A DNA stretch of 64,000 nt from contig NC_086259.1 of assembly GCF_021018805.1 (NCBI RefSeq), forward strand, positions 15,281,001 to 15,345,000, written 5' to 3'. This document shows positions 1 through 13,460 of this stretch, piece by piece. Made by a program: the position numbers and the translations under genes. The notes beneath the pieces are model-generated. The model worked only from the letters and a program-made list of their open reading frames with translations. It made no database searches and was not told the origin of the DNA. The number at the start of each line of letters is the position of its first letter. The first letter of the stretch is position 1. This stretch comes from Prinia subflava (lineage: Eukaryota; Chordata; Aves; Passeriformes; Cisticolidae).

Positions 1-20
1 TCAGTCACTGGATTGGACTC

Positions 21-56
21 ATGGAGTCCTATATGGAGTCCTGTATGGAGTTGGAG
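21..56. repeat. Short tandem repeat, 12-bp unit x3
   Basis: Three successive 12-mers, atggagtcctat, atggagtcctgt and atggagttggag, lie head to tail; the first two differ at one base and the third is diverged in its second half. The array may begin before it is visible, since it lies 20 bp from the window edge. Confidence 0.7.
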
Positions 57-3000
57 TGGATTTATTTTTCTTCATGTGCCAAACACTGGAATTACTTGCA
101 ATTTTTCTTTCTTTCTCTTTCCATGCCAACTTCTGGAGGAGGGATATGGTCAGAGAATATGAGTAATTGAGATTTCTACCTTTATGCCTATCTCTAAGTC
201 CCCCACAGTTGAAAAGAGCCCTCTCAGCAGAGCTGTTTTTGGTGGTGAGTTGATTCCTGCACACAGACTTTCTCCACCCTGTATCAGCAGCCTGTGGGGT
301 TTGCATTTTGAGACCTCACCTAACCCATCTTTACCAAGGTGACTGTGGGTTTATCTGGATTCACCCTTAGGGATATTTTTAATTAGAAATAAAGGAATGA
401 ATATATTACTTTAAATTATTTTGATGAAAGAATTCCTGCATTGTCATTAACAATGAGTTAAATGAGCTAAAACTTCCCTCTAGTTCCCTATCTTTTGATG
501 AGGAAACAAAGCAGTTCTTTGCATGATTAAGATTTGTGGTATCATGCCTGAAATGAGAAGCCATAATATATACTTTATAATTTATGTAGGTTTTTTAACT
601 CTTACATGACCACTCTTCTTTTTGTGCCTGTTTTGACAGCTGGTTATGTTACGTTTTCCTTTGATTTGAGATGCTGACATAAGTTTGTCTCTGTTTTTGT
701 TTTTCCTTTATTGCTAAGGAGGTTGTTTGATTCCTTAGGCACCTCAAAGGGAGTTGACATTGACAATTCCTGAGGCTCTTTAGAAACTTCAGATCTGGTT
801 GGTTTGAGACCCATTAGACACAATATGAATTTTTGATAGCTAGTGATGATTAAAACTTAGCAAGGTGTGTGAAAACATGTGGAAAACCTCAGGGCAACAC
901 GATTAGCCCTTCAGTCATTTGAGGAGTGCCAGGAGTTCAGAAAGCTGATTGCCAGTAGCAGTTTTGCAGTATTTTACTGACATTACCATGTAGCAGCAGT
1001 TTGAACAACATGTACACAGAACAGTTAGAGAAGCAATATAGGTTATTTGCTCTTGGAGAAAGGTGATTATTCCAGTAAAAAAAGAAAAGGATTAAATTTT
1101 GTTGTTGATAGAGCTCTTGGCTGAATCTCAGAATATATTATTTTGTAACAGTGTGGTTTGAGTTGTTGACCTCTTCAGTATTTCTAATTGTTTCTGCTAT
1201 AATACCTCCTCACAGAGTTTAGGTAAAAAAGCTCTCCATGCCAAGTGTCAGCTGCCAAATAAAATCATCAGATGGTCTTTAATATCTTGAGACATTTTAC
1301 AAGAAAGGTGTAATCATTTGCCTCATGGATTTTGATTTATCTCCATTCTAACCTCAGCCTTGCTACTATCAAGAACCATTAAATATTGCAAGAGTTAGAA
1401 TTTTCACAGAAAAGTTGCAGATGCATTATTACATCCCTCATTTTTGTGAATGGAAATTGATTCCTGTGTCTGGGAGCACTGGACTCATCGTGCATCATTT
1501 TGAGTGGCTGGTTTGGAACACGAGCAGAACGACTGAGGTGGAATATTTGGGATCAGTGGGTTGTTGACATGGGATATTTTCCTGTTGGCTTTAATTCAAT
1601 CTTGAGCACAACAAAAGGCAGCATAATTGGCTTGAACTGTGGGTCTGAAGATGGCAGGTTATTTAAAATACAGGGTAACACAAACTGGAACACTAATACC
1701 TTAAGAGTAGCAAAGGTGCATATTCTGCTAAATAAACTTCAGTAATTACTTTAGGGGGTTTTCCTCTGCAACATTGTAATTTTTCTAGTTTATATTCTTC
1801 ACAGACTGCTGACCACAGTGACAGTTTTGCTGTTCTTGTATAAAATAACTCACACATGTGTGCACCTGGTCTTCATTACTGTTACATTGCATATATGGTA
1901 ATGGCAGAATGGGAAATTTTCTTTTCTGATTTCTGCTGATGACGCCTTGTTTCAGGCACAGCACTTTACAAATACATTGTTCATTAAGTGTCAGTATCCA
2001 TTAAGCAGCACTAACAGGCAAAAGGACTGTACAAAATACTCTCATCATTTTCATAACAAGAAAATATTTACTATAAAAGACTAAAAACCCCCAACACCCA
2101 TGCTTTAACTTTCTTGAACTGTCAACAATATGAACATTCATGTTTTACCTTATGAAGGCAAATATATTTGCAATAACAAGGCATAAATATGCAAAATCCC
2201 TTTGAAAAATGTTATACCCCTGTATAAAGTACTGACTGAACAGAATAGGAACACTGAGAACCCCACTTCTAAAAAGTTAATCTTGAAAGTATAATTACAG
2301 GTGTGGTCATTGCAATCTATTTTTTACTTAGCTCAGTTGCATCTTTTAGTATGCTATGGCTAATCTGATCCATTGCATTTTAGAAAATCTTTATTCTCAC
2401 TGATTCTGGTTTTCATGCAGACATTTTTGCCAGAAGTGTGAGAAGTTACTTCCAAACCTCCGAGTCACTCATCTGAGTACCAAACAGAAGTGTCAGTGAG
2501 GAGTAGCCTGGCTGGCTAAAGACAGGGAAATGTGGGGATCTCTTGTCTCTGGAGGGATTTCAATAATGCCTGGATCCAGGGGGGATCTCTGTCGAATTTC
2601 TCTCCCAGAAATGAGACCTGACTGCAGCAGCAGGAGCTGGCAGGGCTTGGGTGCAGCTTTTCACCAGTGCTGGGTTTGCTCTGTTCCGTGCAGAGATGAG
2701 TTGTGCTCAAGCCAGGATTTCTGTCTCCACGAGATGTCACTCTTTTGTTAGAAAAAAGTCTATCCAATGGCATGAATATCTGGGAAATAAATTATATAGC
2801 CCCAAAAGGTGAAAATGCAGCAATTTAAGGAAGAATATTCTTTAATGTCTTCAGTTGGACTATATTCTTTTTAAGTAGACACAATGTACAAGGCATTAAC
2901 ATCACTATTTCCAGGTTTGTTAGTGTTCTAGTTTTTCAAGCTGGAGGGACTCTAACGGGATTTAATTCGTTTGACGGTCAGCAAATATTTGGGCTTGCAA

Positions 3001-4500
3001 CATGGCAGCTGAGGTGGATCAGTCGTTGTTGTAATCTTATTTACAAAATTAGAAGATGCTGAAATATCTGTGCCGTGTGGCCTTGTGGAGAGGGGAGTGT
3101 GGAAGTCCCCGTCGTCCCTTGGTCACGCTCCCCACTGATGTGGAGCAATAGTGACATCCTGTGGGAAAGGTTTAAAAGGGAGACAAACAAGAGCCTGCTC
3201 CTGGAGCCACCCTGGACCCTGTTTGGATTTGTCCATGTCATCTTTTTATATTGTGAAGCCAGCATCTGGAAAATAAATTAATATCCATTGTCAACTGTGA
3301 TTAGAACATCACGGCTTTCTGTGCTTTAATTTACTGTTTTGGGGTACTGAATTATTGATTTGCGTTGCAGGAGTGCTCATGTTTTACTTTGATCAGAACC
3401 CCAAAATTTAGATTTTTTTAGATGTTTTAATTTTTATCTTTTAGATAAAAGATTTAGATCTTTTTAATACACTTTTATGATTATATGGTTTCCTAATGTG
3501 CTAGGACATGTTGCACACACATTTTCCTCTAAGACTTAAGATAACATGTAGGTTTTAGTATATCTTTAAATGGGATCCAAGTACTCAATTTCAATTTTTT
3601 AAAAAATTTTCTATATTTCATTTAATAGAAATGTGAGCTCTGAACTTTAAAACCTGGTTCTGATAACAGAAATAGTGACAGAGATTCCAGTATTTGTAGC
3701 TAGATATAAAATGATATACTTGTACAACAAGATTGCAACAGAAATTAAAGGAATTGGAACAATGTTATTGGAATGATGTGACTTTGGCTGCAGGGTAGTC
3801 CAGCTGCTTCTAATTTGATCCCTTAATCTTTATTAGCCTTTTTTTAAAAGCTTGGATTTAAAAACTCTCTGATAGTTTTGAAAAGAGAAGTATTTGCACC
3901 TTGTATTGTAATTCACTGCATGTCTTGCAAGGGGAAATATAAAACTAATATTTCTATACATTTTTTTCCTGGTTTTAAAAATAGAGATGGATAAAATTGT
4001 AGCACTATCCCCATGTGAAAGGATTATTTGCACATCTGTCTAAGGTTAGTGCCTCCTGTGTGGTTATCAGCATCCTTCATTGTGCTTGCTGAAAAAGGGC
4101 CAGATGATGAGTGGCGCCTTGCAAGATTAACTTTGTATTGGTAGTCATTAAACAGTGGGAATTTCTACAAACTGGCAGTTTGGGATACTGATAAAAAGAG
4201 AAGAACATTGAGGAAGGAGTATTATAATGGTTGCACATACAGCATCTAGAATAGACTGGGGCTACTGGCAACAAGTGTGGTGGAACAGTTGGTGAACAGA
4301 TGTACAATAAATAACTTTCAGGAGGTAAACTGACACCTCTGATATCCAAAATTGTACTAATCCAGGATTAAGGGAGCAGTTGAAGTAGAGGTATCACTCT
4401 GTTTTGCAGCAAGTTCAGGCACTACTGAAGCAAATCACCCTTTGTGTTTTAGCTGGGGGATGAGTGAAGCCCCAGGAGTGGCTGTGTCCTTCCTCACACT
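57..4500. other. Intronic stretch without recognised genes
   Basis: AT-rich intron. Two slightly GC-richer patches (about 2520-2760 and 3060-3270) contain short chance frames. The second ends with aaataaattaat near 3270 and has a vaguely LTR-like look, but no terminal repeats, primer-binding site or target duplication could be identified. Nothing else is supported. Confidence 0.5.
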
Positions 4501-4860
4501 GCAGCGACACCAACAAAGCTAATTTAAACCAAATCTGCTAAATGTGGCTTTAGCCATTTTTCTGGGGCAGCTTAAACATGTCATTAACTTCAAAGAGGTG
4601 AGGGGAGGATTCTTTGCACATGCATGTGAAGGGCTATAAAAGTGATTGGCAAGCTGAAATTAAATTTTGAATATTTTTGTGTAATCGCCGTTAATTTGGT
4701 TTTGCAAACCCATTCCTGGCAGATATCTGTGGAAAGCAGATGGCTAAGTTGTGTTGACTGGAAGCAGATTTTCAGATGCTTTTTACAGAAGCTCTCTATA
4801 ATTGATTTGCTGGCAGATTAAGAGTTACTCATGAGATGTGTTTTGTTTTGCTCCTCTGTT
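4500..4860. promoter_or_regulatory. Candidate conserved noncoding block (unverified)
   Basis: This block has mixed composition without low-complexity or transposon signal and holds several short developmental-factor-like cores, for example gtaatcgccgttaattt at 4681-4697 and aattgatttgc near 4800. Such texture is typical of conserved intronic elements, but conservation cannot be judged from one sequence. Treat as a hypothesis only. Confidence 0.2.
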
Positions 4861-7800
4861 TAAAAAGTATACTGTGTTATGCAGCTGCACTTAAATTTTT
4901 GAATCAGCAAATAACATCACTTGTGGTGAGGATCTGTTTGGGAGCATAGAAATAATTGACAAAGATTTGAAGATTGAGAATGAGTAGCAGTAATGAGTCA
5001 AATCCTAAAGCTTCTGCTCAGATTTATGAAACATTTTTATTGAATTTTCTGTTCCAGCTGATAGAATTTCATTCTCTGAAGACTCTAACTATTTAACTGA
5101 ATAAATGTGATCATTTTCATTATGCAACTCTGATCTTGTGCCTTTTGTTGTTGTTCTGGATTATTTTATCAGAGTGCTCTTTCTTTCATGTATAACCCAG
5201 TTCAAACTAACTTTATCACAGTTGTTATTTGATCACTTCTCTAGAAGGAAATGGAAAAGCTGAAACTTTCTGTGCTTCGTTTGAAATGCTGAAATTTATG
5301 TGGATTCAGTAGGAATTGGTCAGATGGAAATGTAATAGAAAAAATTGTTAGACAACAAGTACTGTCTCTGACTCTGCATGTCCTAAGCTTAAAACTTGTT
5401 TGAGAGTAGGAGAGTATCCCAAGGCAGTGTCCTATTTGTGTATTCCTCCTTAGGCGTTAGAGAGTGAGAACTCTGCCTCTGTGAATATGGGTTTACTCTT
5501 TAATTATATATGATATATTTATTTTTGCCTCGGGATCTCTGTCACAGCTTGTGCAGGCAGGATTTCAAAATTCGAGGGACATCATGGCACTGTGTGTTGT
5601 GGTAGGAAAGATGTGGTAGTAGCAGGATGGGTGACTGTGAGGTCTAGTGAGGGCTTGTCTCACTCCCTCTTAAACATTTAAATTGGTCTTTGTTGCAGCC
5701 AAATTTCTTCTTCCCCTATGACATGAATCTGCAAATGCTATCTTAAAAGAATTGGTTTTCTTTTGGAAGATCACAGAATGTTTTGAATTTGTTTCTAATC
5801 CAAAGCTTTCATTTAATTTAAATTTTAATCACGTTCCAAAGAAAAACCTTAGAAGAAAATGTTTGTTTAAAGGAAATTTAATTTTTGTTTTCTTTTGCGG
5901 TCCTTTCCTCCTTGTGGATAATTGTGGGATTATGTGTGCCAGGAAATATTCTTCCTGTCTTGTCGGAAACCTGTCAAAACTTCACAATAATATACTAAGT
6001 ACTTGAAATAATATTAGTGTTTAGCAGAAAATGGGTCTGCCTATCTGTGTAGTGCAGTAATGCATGTGCACAGCCACAGCAAATACAGGGGCTGTGGAGA
6101 AGAAAGTAATTTTAAGAAAGAAAACATACAAAGCCAAAAAAGCTTCCCATCCAGTGAATGCTAATGAGCTGGCTGCTTTTTGTGGTGAAAGGCATTAGTG
6201 TCTCCTGGAGTTAGAATGGGGGCCCAATAATTGCTCTGACTTCAGAGATGAAAATCTCAGCTCCTTGTGGCTGCAGAGATGGGAGGTGGGTGGGACCCTG
6301 TTCTTTTGCAGATCTCCTGGTTGAGTTTCAAAGGTAGTCAGACTTTCAGTATATTTAGCTTGAATCTGTAAAGTACTTTTTGCTTTATTGTAGTTGACAT
6401 TATTAATGTAGAAGTTAACTTCAGTTTTATTGGATTGTTTGTTATAAAAGATGATTCTAGATTTCAAAACTTCATAAAATATGATTTTTTATGCTGTTCC
6501 CAGCAGCCATTTAAATTAAAAGCTGATGAGGTCTTGGAGGTCTAAGTTAAACATTTTTGCATTATTTTTTACTTAATTGGAAGTTGATATACTGTGTTTT
6601 TGACCTGGTTGCTGCAGAATGCTACATTCTTTGGCAAATATTAACCACTGTGTGTGGTCTAAATAGATATTCAGCTAACATGAACCAAACCTTGCTCTGG
6701 TTAGAGATATCTCTTTCCACACATTTCCTAAGCTGTAATGAACGTTTTTATTAGTGTCTTCTCAAAACACCACAAAGCTCCAGTAAAAATAGAGCACAAA
6801 TCCATTTGTACATAAAGCATTTAGCATGACACCTTCCTTTTAATTCTGTCCTTTATGGTAGTGAACGTTGTGTTGTTCATTTTCAAAGCAAAAGATTCAA
6901 AACTTTTAAAGTAATTTAGTTCATCCTGTTAGAGGTACTGATTATGGAAATCTTTCTTTTTTTCAAGGATCAGTAAAATCATACAATCTTTACAAATATA
7001 TTACCTTTACGATATTAAAGTTCTCTGTAAAACATGCTGGCTGTTTTTCCAGAATTCACATTTTTATCTCTAAAGCCATTGGCTGGATCAGAAATTGCAG
7101 AACATGCTGAGCACCAAGGTTAATGGTTCTAATGTAGATAATTCTTTAAGTGAATACCTTTGCAAAGGTTTGACTCAGGGGAGAATATTTTATTGATACT
7201 ACACATATGAACTAGGGGAATATGGGTAGTTGCAATATTAGTAAGAATTCTACATGGTACTATTTATGACTTTTTAGAGAGGATGGGTTTTGGTTTTAAA
7301 TGTACAAAGGCTCTTGGTGTTGCTTATATTTTCTGCAGGAGCACAGACAAATTGTTATTTAGTGTCTTGTGTGTCATCATCTCCAGGAAAATGGGTTTCA
7401 GAAACCTTAATTTCATAATTTGTTTCAAAGTTGTAGCTATGGATCAAGTTTAAAATACATAATGCTCGTTCTCAATGCACTCTAAAATTTTATTATCTCC
7501 CAATGCCTTTTTTTTGCTTTTTGTGGTATAGGGATCTCACCCCCCTGCCCCCTTTTAATTCAGCATCTCTTTTGCCTGAACAATAAAGGCACACTACAGA
7601 TAACAGCAAAGCATAAGATACCTGACAATATATGTTACATTGCAGATTAAAATCTGACTTCCAGGCAAAATGACTTTGCCCTTGCACTGGCATTTCCCCC
7701 ACTCCTTGGAGACAGAATCCACTGCACTGATGGCTGGTGGGTTTGGCTGCTGTCTCCATCAGCTCCATCTCACTGTGGTATTTCTGGTGTCTGACAGTCT

Positions 7801-8025
7801 CACACAGCTCCTCTTTATCTCCTTTTGGTTTTGTTTTAATCTGACAAATACTTCTTATTTTCCCTTTCCCTCTCCCTCCCTGTCTGGCACACTTAGTGCT
7901 GCTGGAGTGTGAACCTAAAGCAGGCAATGATAAATGAGAAGAGGAACAAGGAGATTTTCATGTTAAAATACCTCGAGGCTCAGACAGTGGAATCCGCAGT
8001 AGAACTTGAGTCGTTGGAAGGACTG
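4861..8025. other. Intronic stretch without recognised genes
   Basis: AT-rich intron. The phrase gatcacagaatg near 5770 recalls a CR1 end but the following sequence does not continue the match. The frame on the minus strand at 7493-7927 (144 codons) shows no recognisable domain and is read as chance. Confidence 0.5.
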
Positions 8026-8237
8026 AAGGCAGAAATTCTTCCTGTGAGGGTGGGGAGGCCCTGGCACAGAGTGCCCAGAGCAGCTGTGGCTGCCCCTGGA
8101 TCCCTGCAATGCCCAAGGCTGAGTTGGATGGGGCTTGGAGCAGCCTGGGATAGTGGAAGGTGTCCATGCCCATGGCAGGGGGTGGAATGAGATGAGCTTT
8201 AACATCTCTTCCAATACAAACCATCCTATGTTTCTAT
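8026..8237 (+). mobile_element. CR1 LINE 3' end, + orientation
   Basis: The block matches my memory of the avian CR1 3' region in order: a 'gaaattcttcctgtgaggg' head, 'gaggccctggcacag', 'gccCagagcagctgtggctgcccc', 'ttggatggggcttggagcagcctggga', 'ggaaggtgtcc...cccatggcagg', and an end of 'aaaccatcctatgtttctat', a mutated form of the terminal 8-mer repeat of CR1. CR1 is a non-LTR retrotransposon, and copies are normally truncated at the 5' end as here; no reverse transcriptase remains. The tail is diverged by several substitutions, so the copy is not recent. Its 5' limit is uncertain and could extend toward 7960. Confidence 0.9.
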
Positions 8238-11200
8238 AGTGGATTATTTGGTAGCTTTGGAAATCAGGAATGGAAATACGTTCAGTTTTTCCATGTATAA
8301 AGAAAACTTGTATGGGCTATTTGAAGATGTATTTTTCTTTCTGTTGATTCTCTGCCCTTTCCTTAAGATCAGAAGAAAGTTTGACACCTGCCCATCCCTT
8401 TCTCTCATGATCAGATTTGGTTTGATTTCGGTTGCTTATCGTATTTCCAGAATTATGAAGAGGATTTAAGAGTTTTAGCCTAACCTCAAAGCTACACAGG
8501 GAGCAGTGGCTTCTCTGGTGCTTGTTGTCACTGATTTTGTTGTAAGCTGTCCTGGGAGAAAGGACACCTGTCAATATTAGCAATTGTTTTTTGCATCTTC
8601 TTTTGTTTGTGTGAACAAGACAAGGGTTGCAATTTAATTTTATTTTCTTATCAGATAATTCTGTTTGACTGCTTGCAAACTTTTTTCCCTACTCCTTCTC
8701 CTGGAAGAAACTACTCTTTTGGTTGTATTTAAATATTCTCATTATCTTCCACTACTGAAATTTGAAGTTGAGATGTCCATTAATCATTCTTGTAGCAGAC
8801 TGTTATGTAGTGTCTCTGATGGAAAATGAATGTGCAGGGTTTGGGAGACTTTCTTTTAGTAATATGTAAATATGTCAAATTCAACCTGTCTATTGCATTT
8901 TCTTAGAATGGGAATATTTCTAGTAGCACTACCAGAGAAGAAATCCAAATTCAAAATATGAGGCAGTACTTTATGGAATAGCTCTTTTGTGATGCTGAAA
9001 TCAATGGGAGCTTGGCAGTGATTTTAGTAGAAACAGAATTAGGATAAGACTGATGCTTATGCACTATTCTTTTAAATGTCCTTTTCTGTTTGTGATGGTA
9101 AATAAAAAAGGAAAATGAAGACTCGAATCTGCATGAAAAATTTGACTGTTCATAGTGAAATGTTCACTGTCTGCTCTGGCTCATTCAAAAATCCTCTGAA
9201 GGGAGTGGCCTGCAGGTGGTCTAGGTATTTACAGAAAGAAGAGGACAACTCATAACTTCTGTACCCAATTTCAAATGATGAGGGTTAGGGAGAGCACAGA
9301 TGTACCTGAAGGTGTAAACTGTGTTCATCTGATTTCTATTCTTAAAGCATATACAGGGCTGCAGCCTACATATGTTTGTCTGAGTGATTAATGGCTTGTA
9401 TCCATACATTAGAACTGAGAGTATTAAGATTTATATCTTTTTGTTTTGAAAAGCAACAGCAAGGCCTTAAATGCATGCTAAATGTACTCCATCTGATGAG
9501 CATGTGACCTCCAGTGGACATTTACAGTAAATGACTAGAGCTATTTAGAGGGGTTTTTTAAAGCTATTAAATATATTTTAAAATGTCATAAGATGTCATG
9601 AGTCATGGATGTAAAGCTGATATTTATATTTATCAGATACTTTGAGGACGGAAAAGATCTTACCTTTGTACCTCTTTCTTTGCTTTCTAAACTGATGAAT
9701 GTACTGTGCTAGGAGAGGTCAGGATAGAAAAATACAGGTAGTGAGGGTCCTACATTTTTCATGGTGCTTATTTAAATAGTTTGTTCCAAGTACCATAAGG
9801 ATGGCTGATAAATGTTCTAAGTTATGAGGGATTTAGAATACCTGAATTAGGTGTTGAGGGGAGAAACCTGCTAATTGGAGGCAGCATGAAGAGACAGTTT
9901 GGAAGAAGTTTATATAGCTTTTATTTTCCTTCTAAATAAGGTACTAAGTATATTCCAGGACTTCAAGAAATGTTCTAGCTCTATATCCTTCAGTATTTTA
10001 TCCTAGAGAGCATTTCTGAGGCTGTACCTGCTGGTTTTGAGCTTGATGGAAGCTGACTCTGAGTGCTGGGTTACCTTCCTTTGTATACATGTTCTCTGTG
10101 TTCATTTCACCTTTTTGAGAGCTTCTCTTTGTATTGACACATTCTAGGATTTTTTCCCCATGTGTAGAAAACCAGAAGCAGTAGTGACTCCAGCACTGGG
10201 TCTGAGTTAGATCTGAGTGACTTCAGCTCTGTGAATGGTGTTCAGGAGCTGTACCCACGGCTGAACTCTGCAGTTTGTGCAAACATGAGCAGGTTCAGTG
10301 CACATCTGTTTGTCTTGTGTTTGAGGAGGAGACTGGTCAAACACAGGCTCAGGACTGCGATAGGAAACCTGTGATTTTGAACCAGCAGGATTTTATTTCT
10401 GGGATAGGTACAAACCTGTTCATAAAGAAAAAATATTTGAAGAAGACATGGAAGATTTAATTTACTGGTTGTCTTACTCAGCCAGCCAAATAGTACTGTT
10501 TGTTTCAGTTGTACTCCTTCTCAACAGAAATCCAAGATTACTTCAGCAAGCTCAGGCAATGAAATTTTTTATGCCTTTTTTTTTTTTCCCTGTCGTGTAC
10601 AAGTTTGTGAGAAATCCCCAAACAAAGAATTTTTTTAAGAAGTTGCTTTAAAGATTTGTTAAAATGTTTTTTTCATAGTCTATTTCTTTTTTTTTTTCCA
10701 GTGTTCTTGATGGATTTAAGGTATCTGAACTGTCAGTGAATTAGCTGTATAAGAATGTTTTAATGATACAAGGGGGTATTGGATGACGGCAGACTTTTTT
10801 AGCATCTCTGAACAGTACAAATTGCCAACATCTTCACATTTCTGTAAGGAGAACCTGCTTAAGGCCCAGTGGGGTTAAGAACGTTGTTTACTCTACTCTT
10901 GACTCCTGCAGTATAACAATAAAAAAGTGATTAAAATTTAAGTAGTCATGAGAGATTTTTGCTATATCTAATTTCTTGAATGCTGGTGTGCATTAAAACT
11001 GGATCATTGCATAATACTGTTGTTGTAAGTATTACTGTATTACCTTGTTTAGCAACCAACAGAAATAAGAACAGTAATTTTGTGATGAGTAGTCTTGTCT
11101 AAATGTGCTGAGTTCAAAAATTGTTTAGCATTAAGGTTGTGTTAATTGCTTCCTCTGTAGGTTTTATTAATAATAGAGATATTAATAGAGTTCTATTTTA

Positions 11201-13180
11201 AAGTAGTTAACATACCACAAAAAATCTTTTCCAAGACAAAAATTGGTGCTGAGTTTCTCACATCAGAAAGCATTTTCTGCTTCTGTTTGGGAAGATTAGT
11301 GATTTCCATAGATTTCACAAAGAAAGCAGGAGAGATGCAGTCTTCTTTCAGTGTCTTTGCTTTCATCATGAAATAAAGAGGTACCTCTCCACCTGTGGGT
11401 GTGGAAGGTGACTCCTTCCAGGGCACGTGGGGTTGCAGTTATCAGGGAACCCTTCAAGCTCTCCTGGGTGGGTGCTGTGCAATTTGAGCTTTTATAAGCA
11501 CAGAATGTGCATTCCTAAACCTCAGTACACAGCAGCATCTCTGCATGGACCAGACTGTGCATGCACTGAAAAGTGGAACAGCAGAATTAAGCATTCTTTT
11601 ATATCAGCTGTTGGCCTGTATTGCTCCATCTGCATGTCCATGCTCTGTTTTTCCACATTTTCTTTTGGACTAGTCAGAGAGGGGGTGGTAGAGGATAAAT
11701 AAGCAAAGGTATCCTGTGCAAGACCTCCTGCTAACTTTTCTAATTCTTGAAAGTTGTGCTTTAGTGTTTGGAACTGAGCAGTGGAAGTGTGTGGGACAGC
11801 TTTATTTACTTACACCTCTTTGCTTTATGGTCTTTGGAAGAAGTTCCCCTCATGATGTTGACTGCTTTGTAAAGTAAATCTTTGATTTACTGTAGCAGTC
11901 ACAGTCTGTTAAATAACTCTTTTCTTCATGTGGAAAAAGCACTTCATGTTCCCACTCCCCAGGTCTCCCCAACCCACAAAGAGTGAATTTCTTGTCTGTG
12001 ACTGAATCTGCTTTTTCACTGGTTTCTGACAGTTTATTATGTACTTCGCCATTTTTAGGAAGGTAACTTAAACTATAAACAGATGACATGTAAACAATAC
12101 TTACAAAAATTATGGTTTACTTTCTTAGTTTTGTCTCATTACAGTATTCTTGCTACCATTACTCTGTTAATTATTTCTTATATATAAAAAGCTTTCTGAA
12201 GCAAGACTCCAATATCTCCCTATAAGATGAACGTTATCTCTTTTTTCTTTAAATGGCTCAGTACCAAATATGATCCATTAAGAACTGGATATCAGACTGA
12301 GGAAGGAGATTTTCTGAATACCAGAATCATTGAAACCACCAGGACAAGGTTTTTTGAGCTCCTGTTCCAAGAGGAACAAACACAGACCCTTTCTGACTCA
12401 CATGCCAGTACCTGCCTTGCCAGACACACCAAACCAGACTGTGCCCATCTGAAACTGTGTTACTGAGTTCACACCTCAGAATTCTGCAGCATCTAAACCA
12501 GCCTTGTCTCTTTTGATGGCACATGAAGTCAGACTGAAGAACTGCATTGAAATAAGTTTGATTTTGTTGCTAATGTAAGATATTTTACATTCAATGCTTT
12601 TATAAATCCATTTACAGGTTTGTCTGAACAATGTGCCTGGATAAATGAGAACTGCAATGGTTTAATTTTTCTATTTGTCTTCTTATGCCCAGTAAGAAGG
12701 TGTGTCCTTCGAGCTCCTTTAAGTAGAAGATAGGTTGTCACAACTAGAATTTGTTCTGTTGTGCTGTAGAAAGATTTTGCAGGAAAATAGTTTGATTTTA
12801 AATTGTAGATGTCTCCTCTAAACAACAGCCAGACACATCAAGCAGAAAATTCTGAGTGTCTGATGACATTCTTGCAGTTTTTATTTTTTTAATATAAATT
12901 CTCATAATTCAAATGCACCTGCTTCAAATGGTTATACTATATGTGTGTTGAGTATCTACAACTCAAATGGATCTAATTACTCTTGATAAAATCTCAAGCA
13001 AAATTAAGATACAATTGTACTGTAAAATGGCCTAGAACAGCATTACTTTGAAATATTCATTAACATAAGAGAAAAGAGAAAACCTTTAGAGCCCAGAACA
13101 TTTCTCTGAGGACACAGGCAGTTATTTTATTCTGCATTAGTTTCACTGATGGCACATTGTTAAACACAACGAGTTATAAA
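8238..13180. other. Intronic stretch without recognised genes
   Basis: AT-rich intron with T-runs of about 10-12 at 10576-10587 and near 10687. Open frames are short and overlap on both strands without any recognisable protein. No transposon or RNA gene was identified. Confidence 0.5.
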
Positions 13181-13460
13181 AAATTACGAAGAAATTTGTA
13201 TTTTAGCCACTGTTTTTCAGTTGTGCAACGTGGAGATGTTTAACATGAAGATGCCTCCATTCGCTGATAGAATGGCTTTATTTAAAATTGATTAGGAGCA
13301 ATTCACAGCAGCCTGCCAAATTGCTAATGGAAGCCATTTGAATCAATTCTCTCATATAATTTAAATGCCATTTCACTGCATATAGTTTAACCAGGAAAGA
13401 ATCCCAGCTTGCAGCCAGAAAAATTAATTATTTATTTTTCTTTTCATAAATATTTTCTTG
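13181..13460. promoter_or_regulatory. Candidate conserved noncoding block (unverified)
   Basis: The segment is free of repeats and dense in homeodomain-type TAAT/ATTA cores: aaaattgattaggag near 13274, ttgctaatgg at 13321, aattaattattt near 13423. It also contains 'gccatttgaatcaattc' and an AT-rich flank. The motif density is suggestive of an intronic enhancer, but AT-rich DNA yields such cores by chance. Confidence 0.25.

Noticed and set aside
2985..3300. LTR-like stretch ending near an AATAAA-type signal
   Set aside because: No TG...CA boundaries, target-site duplication, primer-binding site or second copy could be identified.
5769..5800. gatcacagaatg resembling a CR1 terminus
   Set aside because: Similarity ends after about 12 bases.
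7493..7927. 144-codon minus-strand frame
   Set aside because: No domain recognised; the complementary frame is also open, as expected by chance.
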